This document shows, piece by piece, positions 18,701-27,196 of a DNA stretch of 64,000 bases; position 1 is the first letter of the stretch; each line of letters starts with the position of its first letter. This stretch comes from Mesonia maritima (GTDB lineage: Bacteria > Bacteroidota > Bacteroidia > Flavobacteriales > Flavobacteriaceae), in NCBI RefSeq assembly GCF_042433895.1, contig NZ_JBHLUA010000012.1, positions 930,001-994,000 of the forward strand, read 5' to 3'. The position numbers and the translations under genes are program-made. The notes under the pieces are model-generated. The model saw nothing but the letters and a program-made list of their open reading frames with translations. It ran no database searches and had not been told where the DNA came from.

Positions 18701-20377
18701 CGGGTTGAAGTGATTGAAAATAAGCTATTAAAGTCAATAACTACTTATTTTTTAGAAAACTCAAATTCAGTAGCAATAATTAGTGTTCTGACTAGCGTAT
18801 TTATAGCTTATGCAAAAGCATTTGAGAATACTATTTTACCAATATTAAGAGTTAAAGAGTTTTATGAGTGGGACACACATAGGGCAACTAGAGAACATTC
18901 AGCTACAGCAATTTATGATCAAAGAATACCTTCTGCTCAGAAAGAAAAAGGAGAGTTTAATAGACTTCCTCATAGAACAAAATACTTAAGAGGTCTTCGA
19001 GAATTTATTCTTCATTATCAAATAAATAGTGGTTTGCTCAGTAAAGAACTCCTAACAATCTTTAATGATTTCTATGAAAATTGTGGTAACGATATTTTTT
19101 GGGAAAAAGCTATTACCGAAATGGATATAAGAAGATATAAAGCATCAATAGTTGATAAAGAAAAAGGAGTTTTTCAGTTAGAGGTTAACTATCCGGAGCC
19201 AATTTATAATGCTGTTGAGACTTTTACAAAAAAAAATGAAAATGATAGTCTTTCTTTACAATATTCTCATTCGTTAAGACAAGTAAAAGAAAAAAAATCT
19301 GAAATGTCATTTAATGAATGGCAGACTATTTTTAAACATTTTTCTTCTGAAGAAACTGAAAATACAATGTGGGATTCACCTGTAACTTTGTCAGTTTTAG
19401 GGTTAGAATTATATCACAAAAAATTGAGTGAAGTTCAGAAAAAATATTGCATAAATACGATTATCAATACTCTAGAGCAGATTATCACAGAAGTAAATGA
19501 TAGAGATAGTTTTAGAAACCTAAACAGATACAATGTATTAGAAAAACAATTAACAATTGAATCTATTCATTTACTATATAGGTTTAAAGAAGTGATTGTT
19601 GATGAGAAAGAACTTGACTTGCTTATAATGTATTTACTAATTAGTAATTTGGCAGATCATGAAATAAGAGATTTTCAAAAATATTTCAGGAATATTTTTA
19701 GTAAAGAATTACCAGAAAAAGCCCAAAAACTAATTGTTGCACTAATTAAATATGCTAAATTCTATTACGAAAATAATGTCAATCATTATCGTAACCAACA
19801 AGAAACAAAGAAATACAAAGAAAAGGAGCTTGAGTTTATAGAAAGCATATTAACTGAAAGTAGCTTTCCTAAAACTTCTTCTTTGTCTTTTGAATCTTAC
19901 GAACCACATTTTTTAAACAATTCCTTACTTCTCATAGCCTCAAATACGAATAGTGAATTATTTCAAAATTACATCTTGAAAATGTCTGAATTAATTTTAG
20001 AGGACTTAAAACTAGAAGATGACTATTCATATTCTCGTTCAAGAAGATCGAGAAAAACAAATCATACGGTTCTTATTGTCTTGCGTTTTTACTTTAATGA
20101 GGTTCTTTTGTTCAATGACATAAATTTCAGTAAATCATTAATAGATAAGTTATGCGATCCCATTCTAAATAATGACTTTAATAATATTCATAGTGTTAAA
20201 GATTTATATGAGCTTATTATAGGTATTTTTAATACAGCCGTTACAAGGTTTGACGATTTAATTAACGAAGATAATGATGTTGAAAGGTATAGAAATCATT
20301 TTTGGGAATTATGGAAATATCTTTTCAACAAAGTTAAGAAATCAGGGAATTCCTTTTTTGTAAAAGAGCTTTTGTAA
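15734..20377 (+). CDS. Cap4-like nuclease fused to a STAND-type NTPase (defence sensor), interrupted
   Basis: The 1,547 residues begin GGGGFNYENYVQSLFLLQMM, then TDDLFLKIEE and ISQIKY (Asp58/59 with Gln76-x-Lys78). This is a PD-(D/E)xK-type nuclease domain like Cap4/DUF4297. A P-loop NTPase follows: Walker A GYPGVGKSS (313-321), Walker B TIVIDSAE (376-383) and LLMTCRSY (409-416). The remaining 1,000 or so residues are helical and unassigned, as in the sensor part of Avs/NACHT-type proteins. Such proteins recognise phage components, oligomerise and activate the nuclease. An in-frame TAA ends the frame at 20377, yet coding sequence continues. It stands beside AbiE, supporting a defence role. 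Confidence 0.78.
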   Translation: MAGEASVFQTGGGGFNYENYVQSLFLLQMMINGIIPSFPNGQIIEIGFQNKNKGYQTDDLFLKIEEDNISKRVISQIKYNIPISSKNEVFLEVIKAFWEDFNNTSHFDKQNDKMFLIKSSLTNNDKNHIAYLCQIASKQSNSADFFSEVNRVKIKKAALDVFEESLRLAKGESVTEEELFQFLKCFHLLAYDFTAEASTDETYTLNLIQLSKSKDAVATSKEIWSVILNEVATYNRNGGSISNVDLKSFEPNKYFDLSIFNDAYSSFKKIHQDGELLLKPFRNTIKGFHIDRSTVKKSIIQSLNQSDISIITGYPGVGKSSIVKDILSGELSDTVPIIFKADQLNKTSLAQVFSEVGIHHNLIDLFSLISTLPNKTIVIDSAEKLLEAQPDSAFKQLLSIISENKGIKLLMTCRSYAVNVIKQKFGIDSEKINVVDIPLLNDDEIGLIKNEFPQLTNFLSNSKINEVLRSPKYLDFTVSAIKESENISSDINYSEFKEILWNEVIENSTVTKNGLPRKRDLTFLHIAVGRAINMRLFFEPEDEKIDYEAVELLESDNIIVRNGNKFQFSPSHDILEDWALVKYITSIENKLSNKADLFNKLGNQPALRRAFRLWIEELLTNDIDTVANLISFTLEDNLIPTYWTDEILTAVFRSDDCSSFFKHFSSKLLENNCVFLNRCILLIRTTCREYSFNKENSKDILFPVGSCWEEMLCFLSSNISEIESIRKSISNFLLDWEYKFIFQFKLCSIKEIEAANILVFHYVNEMYDGSDHWGYSSKNDYQKKAFVYMLFGFAPFCKEDLKIFLEQCSLNIDKYENREGFSRLVIEKALGGVRNNSLIKELPDTLVQIANKHWKYIPPKNPPKNDGPFGFSFPKRKEREDAWGITKTRFDFFPSGIYKTFVYNLLKHHPNKAVVFICDFTNYITSSYKDSEFSIKDELKEIKIILNNGNENIIYGNEHLWNAYRGTTVTHYLLESILISLEKYLLEVARVEVIENKLLKSITTYFLENSNSVAIISVLTSVFIAYAKAFENTILPILRVKEFYEWDTHRATREHSATAIYDQRIPSAQKEKGEFNRLPHRTKYLRGLREFILHYQINSGLLSKELLTIFNDFYENCGNDIFWEKAITEMDIRRYKASIVDKEKGVFQLEVNYPEPIYNAVETFTKKNENDSLSLQYSHSLRQVKEKKSEMSFNEWQTIFKHFSSEETENTMWDSPVTLSVLGLELYHKKLSEVQKKYCINTIINTLEQIITEVNDRDSFRNLNRYNVLEKQLTIESIHLLYRFKEVIVDEKELDLLIMYLLISNLADHEIRDFQKYFRNIFSKELPEKAQKLIVALIKYAKFYYENNVNHYRNQQETKKYKEKELEFIESILTESSFPKTSSLSFESYEPHFLNNSLLLIASNTNSELFQNYILKMSELILEDLKLEDDYSYSRSRRSRKTNHTVLIVLRFYFNEVLLFNDINFSKSLIDKLCDPILNNDFNNIHSVKDLYELIIGIFNTAVTRFDDLINEDNDVERYRNHFWELWKYLFNKVKKSGNSFFVKELL

Positions 20378-20776
20378 GATGTTAATGAAAGATCTTGGTC
20401 TATAAAATCAGATAATTGGAAAGGTTTTATCAATTATAAAACTCAGTACAATGAATTTGTAGATTATTTTAAAGCAAAATCTTTACCGTATATAATTTCA
20501 GTTTTTTCCACTTTTGGAGAAAAAGTTTTTCTTCCATTAGGAATTAATTTAATAGTAAAAAATTTAAAAGAAGATGATAGTATCTACAAAAGTTTAGATT
20601 CTCCAAATGCGGTTAAATTAATTCAAGTGCTTTTCAATAACCACATACAAGAAATTAAAGAAAATCAAAGTTTGATTGAAGACTTTGTTTACATTTTAAA
20701 CAAGATGATTAATTTAGGGTATTGCGAAGCTTATCTAATAAGAGAGTGTGTGATTACTTATAAAAAAACTGCTTAA
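20378..20776 (+). pseudogene. C-terminal tail of the STAND protein beyond an in-frame stop
   Basis: After the TAA, the same frame is open for 132 codons with a normal amino-acid mix: DVNERSWSIKSDNWKGF, LPYIISVFSTFGEKVFLPLG, FVYILNKMINLGYCEAYLI. It then ends at 20774-20776. This is clearly the old C terminus, giving an original length of about 1,680 residues. A single substitution (for example TTA to TAA) explains the break. No start codon or ribosome site suggests separate translation. Confidence 0.75.
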
Positions 20777-20994
20777 AATTTTTTCAAATAGCCAGCATTG
20801 ATGTAATAAATATCTTACAAGTAGGTAACTAGGAGTGTGCTAATTGTTGCATTTTAATCCGTAAAACAGTATTAGTGAAATTATCTGCTGAAAACTGTGA
20901 ACATGATACTTAAAGAAATATAGCAAGGTTATTATTTGAGAGGGTTTAATTCTACCGATAATCAAGAATTGAAATATTATGATTAATTAGACTA

Positions 20995-22230
20995 CTAAAT
21001 CCCCCATGCATCTTGTAGCTTATAGGCTGCTTCTAAAGATGATATTTTCAAATAGCGCATAAAAGCTTTTTCTGTTTTATGTCCAGATATTTTCATTATT
21101 AACTGTACATCAATACCCTCTAGATAAGTATTAGTACAAAAGGATCTTCGGCAAGTATGAGAGCTTATAAGCTCATACTTCTTATACATTTTAACTTCTT
21201 TATTAACCCCTTTTTTATATTCCAATTCAACCATAGAATTAATTTCAGCTTGTTTTCCTAATTGCTTGATTCGTTTGTTAAAAATTAAACTATTCACTTG
21301 AGGAGCATAAAAATTGTATCTAGCTAATGCTTTTAATGCTGGTCTCCTTATAGGGATTACGACTTTTCCAGATGTTTTCTTTTGTCTTAGGCTAAGAAGT
21401 CCATTTGTAATATATTCAGGCTTAATACGTGAAATATCAGAAAATCTTAAGCCTGTATAACAGCCTATTATAAAAAAATCCCTTACAATTTCTAATTCTT
21501 TGTCATTGCAAATTCTTAAATCCGATATGATTTGAATTTCTTTTTCGTTTAAATAAATATGATCTACTTCTTCTTGTATAGCTACAAAACCAGATAAATC
21601 AATTTTTTTTATTCTATTTGTCCGTATTGAATGATTTAAAAAAGCCTTTAAATTTTTCACTGACTTACCTATACTATTATTTTTTAGACCTAATTCACCA
21701 TTTTTCTTTTCATAGTGATAAGCTAAAAAATCACACCACTTTTGATAAAAAGCGTAATTTATTCTATCGAAGTCAAGTATAGTATTGTCGAAACTTTCAT
21801 AACATAGTAAATGCTTTTTTAAGGTTTTATAGTCTTTGATAACATCTGGAACAACACTGTTTTTCTTATTTTCAATAAAATAATCTAATTCTTCAAAAAA
21901 AGTTAATTGTTCATGATCGAATTCCGTAAGATCTTCTGATGTAAAATGATATTTGAATTTAGTGCAGGTAAGAGGCTTCTTATTTTCCTTATAATAATTT
22001 ACAATTTTCTGAGCTAATCTATTTTGTCTCTCAAATTCAATATAACTATCTTTTATTTCAGAAGTGTTTTTTAAAGCTTTTTTTGAATCACTCCAATGAC
22101 GAAGTGCTATTTTAATTCCAGTATCTATTTGAATACGTTTATCTCTACTTTCATAATATCTTATTTTTAAAGGAATTTTAGCTCCTTTCTTCTTGGAATT
22201 TTTATTAATATTAAATGTGAAATTGTACAT
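20995..22230 (-). CDS. Island integrase, Bacteroidota-type tyrosine recombinase
   Basis: This 411-residue protein has an arm-binding N-terminal domain (YNFTFNINKNSKKKGAKIPL), a SAM-like core-binding domain (about 110-210) and a catalytic domain. The catalytic residues visible are Arg in TGLRFSDISRI, His-x-x-Arg in SSHTCRRSFCT, GH in KISGHKTEKAF and Tyr in MRYLKIS. It lies 147 bp from a fragment of a tRNA-Asp gene, the normal arrangement of an integrase with its right attachment site. It probably inserts and excises the island on its left. The paralogue at 5866-6900 is shorter and clearly distinct. Confidence 0.9.
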   Translation of the reverse strand: MYNFTFNINKNSKKKGAKIPLKIRYYESRDKRIQIDTGIKIALRHWSDSKKALKNTSEIKDSYIEFERQNRLAQKIVNYYKENKKPLTCTKFKYHFTSEDLTEFDHEQLTFFEELDYFIENKKNSVVPDVIKDYKTLKKHLLCYESFDNTILDFDRINYAFYQKWCDFLAYHYEKKNGELGLKNNSIGKSVKNLKAFLNHSIRTNRIKKIDLSGFVAIQEEVDHIYLNEKEIQIISDLRICNDKELEIVRDFFIIGCYTGLRFSDISRIKPEYITNGLLSLRQKKTSGKVVIPIRRPALKALARYNFYAPQVNSLIFNKRIKQLGKQAEINSMVELEYKKGVNKEVKMYKKYELISSHTCRRSFCTNTYLEGIDVQLIMKISGHKTEKAFMRYLKISSLEAAYKLQDAWGI

Positions 22231-22245
22231 AGATAGAATTTTTTA

Positions 22246-22266
22246 CGTGCGGCAATCGTGCGGCAA
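22246..22266. repeat. Tandem CGTGCGGCAA repeats before the integrase
   Basis: CGTGCGGCAA occurs twice, 11 bp apart (22246-22255, 22257-22266), and GTGCGGCAA again at 22534-22542. Repeats about one helical turn apart next to an integrase suggest arm-type binding sites for recombinase or excision factors. No other function is visible. Confidence 0.45.
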
Positions 22267-22376
22267 ATTTAAAATAAATAACTTAAATTATGGTAAAATA
22301 ACAAATTAAATAACTGATAAACGCCCTTAAAATGGCTGTTTATGTGTGTTATTGTAAAATAATATTTAAACAAAAA

Positions 22377-22393
22377 AGTCTCGTCCAGACCGC
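22377..22393 (+). other. Putative right attachment site: 3' end of tRNA-Asp
   Basis: AGTCTCGTCCAGACCGC is the T-stem and acceptor end expected of a flavobacterial tRNA-Asp (whose 5' end would be GGTCTGG). No tRNA body precedes it, so only the 3' fragment is present. A terminator follows at 22401. Integrases of this type commonly use a tRNA 3' end as target, leaving a copy at each end of the element. The full tRNA should lie beyond the left end of the window. Confidence 0.62.
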
Positions 22394-22400
22394 AATATAA

Positions 22401-22433
22401 AAAAGCTTCAATTGTTAAATTGAGGCTTTTTTT
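22401..22433 (+). terminator. Terminator after the tRNA-Asp fragment
   Basis: AAAAGCTTCAAT (22401-22412) pairs with ATTGAGGCTTTT (22419-22430), followed by T residues. It is probably the original terminator of the tRNA gene. Confidence 0.75.
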
Positions 22434-22497
22434 ACGAAGTTGTGTTGTGTGTCAAGTTAAGCTTGGCATAAGGTTTAAGTAGGTTAAACCGGTGAAG

Positions 22498-22529
22498 AGC
22501 TTTTCCTGTAAGAAGGAGAGGCTTTTTTT
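22498..22529 (+). terminator. Second terminator-like hairpin
   Basis: AGCTTTTCC (22498-22506) pairs with GGAGAGGCT (22515-22523) using two G-U pairs, followed by seven T. It separates the island edge from the uvrA-like gene. The rest of 22231-22619 holds no gene. Confidence 0.5.
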
Positions 22530-22582
22530 GTTTGTGCGGCAAGTGTAGATTCCTTATTCCATTACAGCGCTATTATTATCTT

Positions 22583-22590
22583 TACCTTTG
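22583..22590 (+). promoter_or_regulatory. Candidate -7 box of the uvrA-like gene
   Basis: TACCTTTG matches TAnnTTTG and lies 29 nt before the ATG at 22620. No convincing -33 box is seen. Confidence 0.45.
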
Positions 22591-22619
22591 CTCTTTCCCA
22601 ATGAAAAGTAAATCACTTT

Positions 22620-25600
22620 ATGCGTCTTCAAAATGCTTGCCAAAATAATTTAAAAAATATATCCTTAAGCTTACCCGAAAATCAACTTATTGTGATTACC
22701 GGATTATCTGGATCTGGAAAATCATCATTGGCAATGGATGTAATTGCAAATGAAGGTTATCGTTATTTTTTGGAAAGTTTACCGGCGTATCATCAGCAAA
22801 ATAGTATTGCGATTCCAACTGCCGAAGTAGATCATATTTCAGGATTACCCCCTGTCGTTAAGGTAGAACAATCCAAACGCTTTCAGTCTATAAAAGCCAC
22901 GTTTGGAACCTTATCAGAACTAACCTCAGTTTTTCGCATTTTATTCGCTCGTTACTCAGGAAAAGAAAAAATGAGCAAATCTTTATTTTCCTTCAATCAT
23001 CCTAAAGGCGCTTGCGAGCAATGTCGCGGAATCGGAGAAGAAGAATATATCGATTTAGAAAAACTCATCGGTAATGAAGATAAAACGCTTCGTGAAGGCG
23101 TTATTGTAACAACCTTACCGAAAGGGTATATTGTCTATTCGCAGGTCACCGTAGAAGAATTAAATAAAGTTTGCAAAGCACACGGGTTTAGTATAGATGT
23201 TCCATGGAAAGAATTAAACGAAGAACAAAAAAATGTAATTCTATATGGAAGTAAACGCGTTCAAGTCTTTTATGGAAAACACAGTATAGAATCTCGCTTG
23301 CGTTGGCAAGGCTTAAAAGCAAAACCTAGGGAAGAAGGATATTATAAAGGAATTATGCCAATTATGGAAAATATCCTGCGGCTCGACAGAAATAAAAGTA
23401 TTTTACGCTTTGTAAGTTCTCGAACCTGTAAAAAATGTAACGGAGCCAGAATTAAAGCTGAACATTTAGATTTTACATGGAAAGGATTGAAATTTCAAGA
23501 ATGGATGGAACTTTCGCTAGCTAAGCTCTACCACCGACTAAAAAACCTGAATCTTACCGAAGGTGAAGCAGTTTTAGTTGATAAAATTTGCACCCAACTG
23601 TTTGATTTAATTAAGTTAGGAATGGAACATTACCAATTAAGTACCCCAAGTGGCAATATTTCTTCAGGTGATGCGCAGCGTATTAAACTCATTAAGCAAG
23701 TCAATAGTAGTTTACAAGGAATTTTATATGTATTTGACGAACCTTCCATTGGTTTATCAACCAATTATCAAAAGCATTTGCTCCATATTTTAAGACGGTT
23801 GATTAAGCGTGGAAATACGGTGATGGTAGTAGAACATGATTTAGACTTTATTCGATCAGCTGATTGGATTGTAGAGTTAGGTCCGGGAGCCGGAATAGAA
23901 GGCGGAGAACTGCTTTTTAATGGAAAAGTAGCAGAATTTTTAACTACTCAAGATCTAAAAACACCTACTCGAATCGCTTTGAAGGAGGAAGAGTCTATTT
24001 CTGAAAAAAAAGCTACTTCCCGAAAGTCAGATCAGTTTCAATTTAAAGTTCAGGGTTTAAGTGTGGTAAGTAAAAAAACGGATGCCGCCATTAAAGAACT
24101 CCAACGTTTTAAAGATCAAAATGATTTTCAATTACATTACGTAAATGATCAACCCATTGGGAAAACCCCGCGAAGTAACCCTGCAACTTATACGGGTTTG
24201 GCTGATAAAATACGGGATTTATTAGCAAAAACGCCAGATGCGAAAACTGCAAAACTTACAAAAAGTGCTTTTTCATTTAATAATAAAAGCGGAAGATGTC
24301 CGCGTTGTGAAGGTGCAGGTGTAATTACATTGTCGATGAGTATGATGGGAACAATTAATCAAACTTGTCCGCATTGTCAGGGAAAGCGTTTTCAGAAGGA
24401 CGTTTTAAAAGTAACGTGGAACAAAAAAAATATTGCTGAAATTTATGAGCTAAGTATTTCTGAAGCTTATTTATTCTTTTCTGAAGAGAAAAAATTAGCA
24501 GTAATTTTATCCTTAATGCAACAATTAGGTTTAGGGTATCTTAAACTTGGTCAAGCTTCCAATACCTTATCGGGTGGCGAAGCACAACGCATTAAACTTA
24601 CCAAGCATTTTACAAAATCTGATAAAAAAACGGTTTTAATTTTAGAGGAACCGAGTATTGGCTTGCATCAACAAAATGTAAAGCAATTATTAACAGCTTT
24701 ACATCAATTAAAAACAAAAACCGCAGCAATTATTTGTTTTGAAAATCACAAATTATTTCAAAACGAATCCGATGTTTGGATTGATAATATTGCAGAGAAA
24801 AAAAATGCCACCCCCGAACTCCCTGAAGCGCAAAGCCAAGATGTAATTACTGTTAGTGGCGCACGAACACATTCTTTAAAGAATTTAGATGTAGAGTTTC
24901 TTAAACAAAGATTAACGGTAGTTACAGGCATTTCCGGTTCTGGGAAATCGTCTTTGGTAATCGATACTTTGCACGGCTTTGGGTTGCAAGAAATGACCAA
25001 GCAATTTTCAAGTTACCAGCAATCGCGCGTAGGGGTAAATTTTCAATTAGAAGTAGAACATATTGAAGGACTTACACCAAGTATTTGCGTTAGTCGAAAA
25101 AAAAAGAATTTTACCTTTCGTTCAGATATTGCTAAGCAGACTGATATTGATAAAAGCTTGCGGTTTGCCTTTTCAAGAAAAGCACAATTCGAAGGAAAAG
25201 ATTGGACGGCAAGTCATTTTTCTAATCAGCACGAATTAGGAAAATGTATAATTTGTGATGGTTTGGGAGAAGAACAATTGCCAGATCCTAAAAAACTGGT
25301 GCTAAATGAAGATAAAAGTATAGCAGAAGGACTTTTTACGCATAATAAAGCCTTGGCATATTATGGAAATCCCGATAGTCAGTATATAGCTATTTTAAAA
25401 GAAGTCGGAAAACAGTATAATTTTAATTTGAAAACTACTTTTCAGGAGTTAACACAAGCGCAAAAAGAAATTATTTTCAACGGAATTAAAGATAAAACTT
25501 GGGAAACAGTTTGGGAGTTTAAAACCAAAACAAGAACCGGCACGCAAGCGCTAAAAATGGAATGGAAAGGTCTCTTTTCTTATCTGCGTGAAGAATACCT

Positions 25601-27110
25601 AAAAACGCGAAAAAATAAACATATTAAAGCTTTGCAAGCCTTGCTTTCTTCACAAATCTGTAGCCATTGTAAAGGAAGCGGATTACAACCAGAACGTTTA
25701 CAGATCCATATCGGTGGAAAATCTATTCACGATTTAAAAGAGATGAATTTTAAAAGTTTTGCTGAATTTTTAAAGAAAGCTTCAACCTTAGCAAAAGTTG
25801 ATCAAGAGTTGTTGAATAGAATTGAAGCTCATTTAAAAACCACGCTTCAACGTGCGGAGCAATTGCATATCGATTACTTACCATTAAATCGAAAATCGAT
25901 AACCTTAAGTGGTGGCGAACAACAACGAGTAGACTTAATAAAACAACTCAATAGTCCGCTGCAAGGTGTAACGTATTTGTTAGATGAACCTTCTGCCGGA
26001 TTATCACAAGATAATATTCCTGATTTAATTCAGCTTTTAAACGAATTGGTTGCCAAAGGAAATACGGTAATTGTGATCGAACATCATAAAGATATTATGC
26101 TAGCCGCCGATAAATTAGTAGAAATCGGACCAAAAGCCGGAAAGTTAGGAGGTGAATTAATTTTTCAAGGCAACCCAAAGGATTATTTGAAAACAAACTA
26201 TTGTCATCCGTTTTTGAAAAGAGGAGCTAAAGAGCTAAAATTAAAATCTGGCAAAAAGCACATTAAGCTTCAGAAAATCGCTAAGCATAGTTTGGTGAAA
26301 AATAGCTTGAAAATTCCGGTAGGAGGAATTACTGCCATTACCGGGAAATCAGGAGTTGGGAAAACAACCTTGGTGAAAGATATTTTAATGCCCAGTATTG
26401 AAAGGGGAATTCCAGTAAATTGTAAAGAAATTGAATTTGCTTCAATTTATGAAGGAGTCGATTATTTTGAACCACAAAAGTTGCGCGTTCATAACAATAC
26501 GTTATTAGTTGCTTATTTGGATTTACTGAAAGTAGTAACCAAAATTTTTACAAATAAAACAAATAAACCTGCGCGCTATTTTTCTTATAAAACAAAGGGA
26601 AGTCAATGCCCAAACTGTAAAGGAAAAGGTTTTGTAGAAACCAGTTTAGATGTGGCGGCAAATTCCGTTGAGGTTTGTGAGGTTTGTCAAGGAACACGCT
26701 ATCAACAAGAAGTGTTAAGTTATAAAGTAGAAGAAAGAAACATCGCAGAAGTACTTGCCTTTAGTGTTTCAGAATTAGGAGATTGGTTGCAAAATTTTAC
26801 CCTAAAATCTTCCATAGAAAATTTTCTTCAGCAGTTAGCGGAAATTGGCTTAGGAAATTTAGGCTTAGATCAACCGGTAACTTCGCTTTCTTCAGGAGAA
26901 AAACAACGTTTATTATTGTTGAATTGGCTTCAGAAAACACGAGAAAATCAACTCTACATTTTAGATGAACCAAGCACAGGATTACATTATGCCGATATTG
27001 ATTTGTTACTAAATATTCTTCAGAAAATCAGTAAAAAAAATGATGTTTTAGTAATTGATCATAATCTTTATTTATTGGAAGAAATAGGAGTCGGGATGGT
27101 GTTAAAGTAA
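22620..27110 (+). CDS. Tandem UvrA-like ATPase with four ABC units
   Basis: The 1,496 residues are two UvrA-like proteins in one chain; ordinary UvrA has about 940 residues. Copy 1: Walker A GLSGSGKSS (28-36), zinc modules CEQC/CKKC, signature SSGDAQRIKL, Walker B VFDEPSIGL. Its second unit keeps PIGKTPRSNPATYTG, CPRC/CPHC and LSGGEAQRIKL but has no Walker A (VQGLSVVSKKTDAA instead). Copy 2: GISGSGKSS (about 770), CIIC/CSHC, LSGGEQQR, LLDEPSAGL, then GKSGVGKTT (about 1240), CPNC/CEVC, LSSGEKQR, LDEPSTGL. It therefore has eight CxxC pairs and three complete nucleotide sites. No UvrB-binding domain is obvious. It may act in DNA damage or drug tolerance rather than classical repair. Confidence 0.85.
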   Translation: MRLQNACQNNLKNISLSLPENQLIVITGLSGSGKSSLAMDVIANEGYRYFLESLPAYHQQNSIAIPTAEVDHISGLPPVVKVEQSKRFQSIKATFGTLSELTSVFRILFARYSGKEKMSKSLFSFNHPKGACEQCRGIGEEEYIDLEKLIGNEDKTLREGVIVTTLPKGYIVYSQVTVEELNKVCKAHGFSIDVPWKELNEEQKNVILYGSKRVQVFYGKHSIESRLRWQGLKAKPREEGYYKGIMPIMENILRLDRNKSILRFVSSRTCKKCNGARIKAEHLDFTWKGLKFQEWMELSLAKLYHRLKNLNLTEGEAVLVDKICTQLFDLIKLGMEHYQLSTPSGNISSGDAQRIKLIKQVNSSLQGILYVFDEPSIGLSTNYQKHLLHILRRLIKRGNTVMVVEHDLDFIRSADWIVELGPGAGIEGGELLFNGKVAEFLTTQDLKTPTRIALKEEESISEKKATSRKSDQFQFKVQGLSVVSKKTDAAIKELQRFKDQNDFQLHYVNDQPIGKTPRSNPATYTGLADKIRDLLAKTPDAKTAKLTKSAFSFNNKSGRCPRCEGAGVITLSMSMMGTINQTCPHCQGKRFQKDVLKVTWNKKNIAEIYELSISEAYLFFSEEKKLAVILSLMQQLGLGYLKLGQASNTLSGGEAQRIKLTKHFTKSDKKTVLILEEPSIGLHQQNVKQLLTALHQLKTKTAAIICFENHKLFQNESDVWIDNIAEKKNATPELPEAQSQDVITVSGARTHSLKNLDVEFLKQRLTVVTGISGSGKSSLVIDTLHGFGLQEMTKQFSSYQQSRVGVNFQLEVEHIEGLTPSICVSRKKKNFTFRSDIAKQTDIDKSLRFAFSRKAQFEGKDWTASHFSNQHELGKCIICDGLGEEQLPDPKKLVLNEDKSIAEGLFTHNKALAYYGNPDSQYIAILKEVGKQYNFNLKTTFQELTQAQKEIIFNGIKDKTWETVWEFKTKTRTGTQALKMEWKGLFSYLREEYLKTRKNKHIKALQALLSSQICSHCKGSGLQPERLQIHIGGKSIHDLKEMNFKSFAEFLKKASTLAKVDQELLNRIEAHLKTTLQRAEQLHIDYLPLNRKSITLSGGEQQRVDLIKQLNSPLQGVTYLLDEPSAGLSQDNIPDLIQLLNELVAKGNTVIVIEHHKDIMLAADKLVEIGPKAGKLGGELIFQGNPKDYLKTNYCHPFLKRGAKELKLKSGKKHIKLQKIAKHSLVKNSLKIPVGGITAITGKSGVGKTTLVKDILMPSIERGIPVNCKEIEFASIYEGVDYFEPQKLRVHNNTLLVAYLDLLKVVTKIFTNKTNKPARYFSYKTKGSQCPNCKGKGFVETSLDVAANSVEVCEVCQGTRYQQEVLSYKVEERNIAEVLAFSVSELGDWLQNFTLKSSIENFLQQLAEIGLGNLGLDQPVTSLSSGEKQRLLLLNWLQKTRENQLYILDEPSTGLHYADIDLLLNILQKISKKNDVLVIDHNLYLLEEIGVGMVLK

Positions 27111-27196
27111 ATAGTTCTCAACGTATTATCCGTTACAAAAACTATCTGTAAATTTTATCTAACCTCCTAAACTCCTGAGAAAAAAGTGTAACAAAA

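Noticed and set aside
22377..22393. Complete tRNA gene
   Set aside because: Only the 3' end is recognisable. No D-arm, anticodon arm or 5' acceptor strand precedes it.
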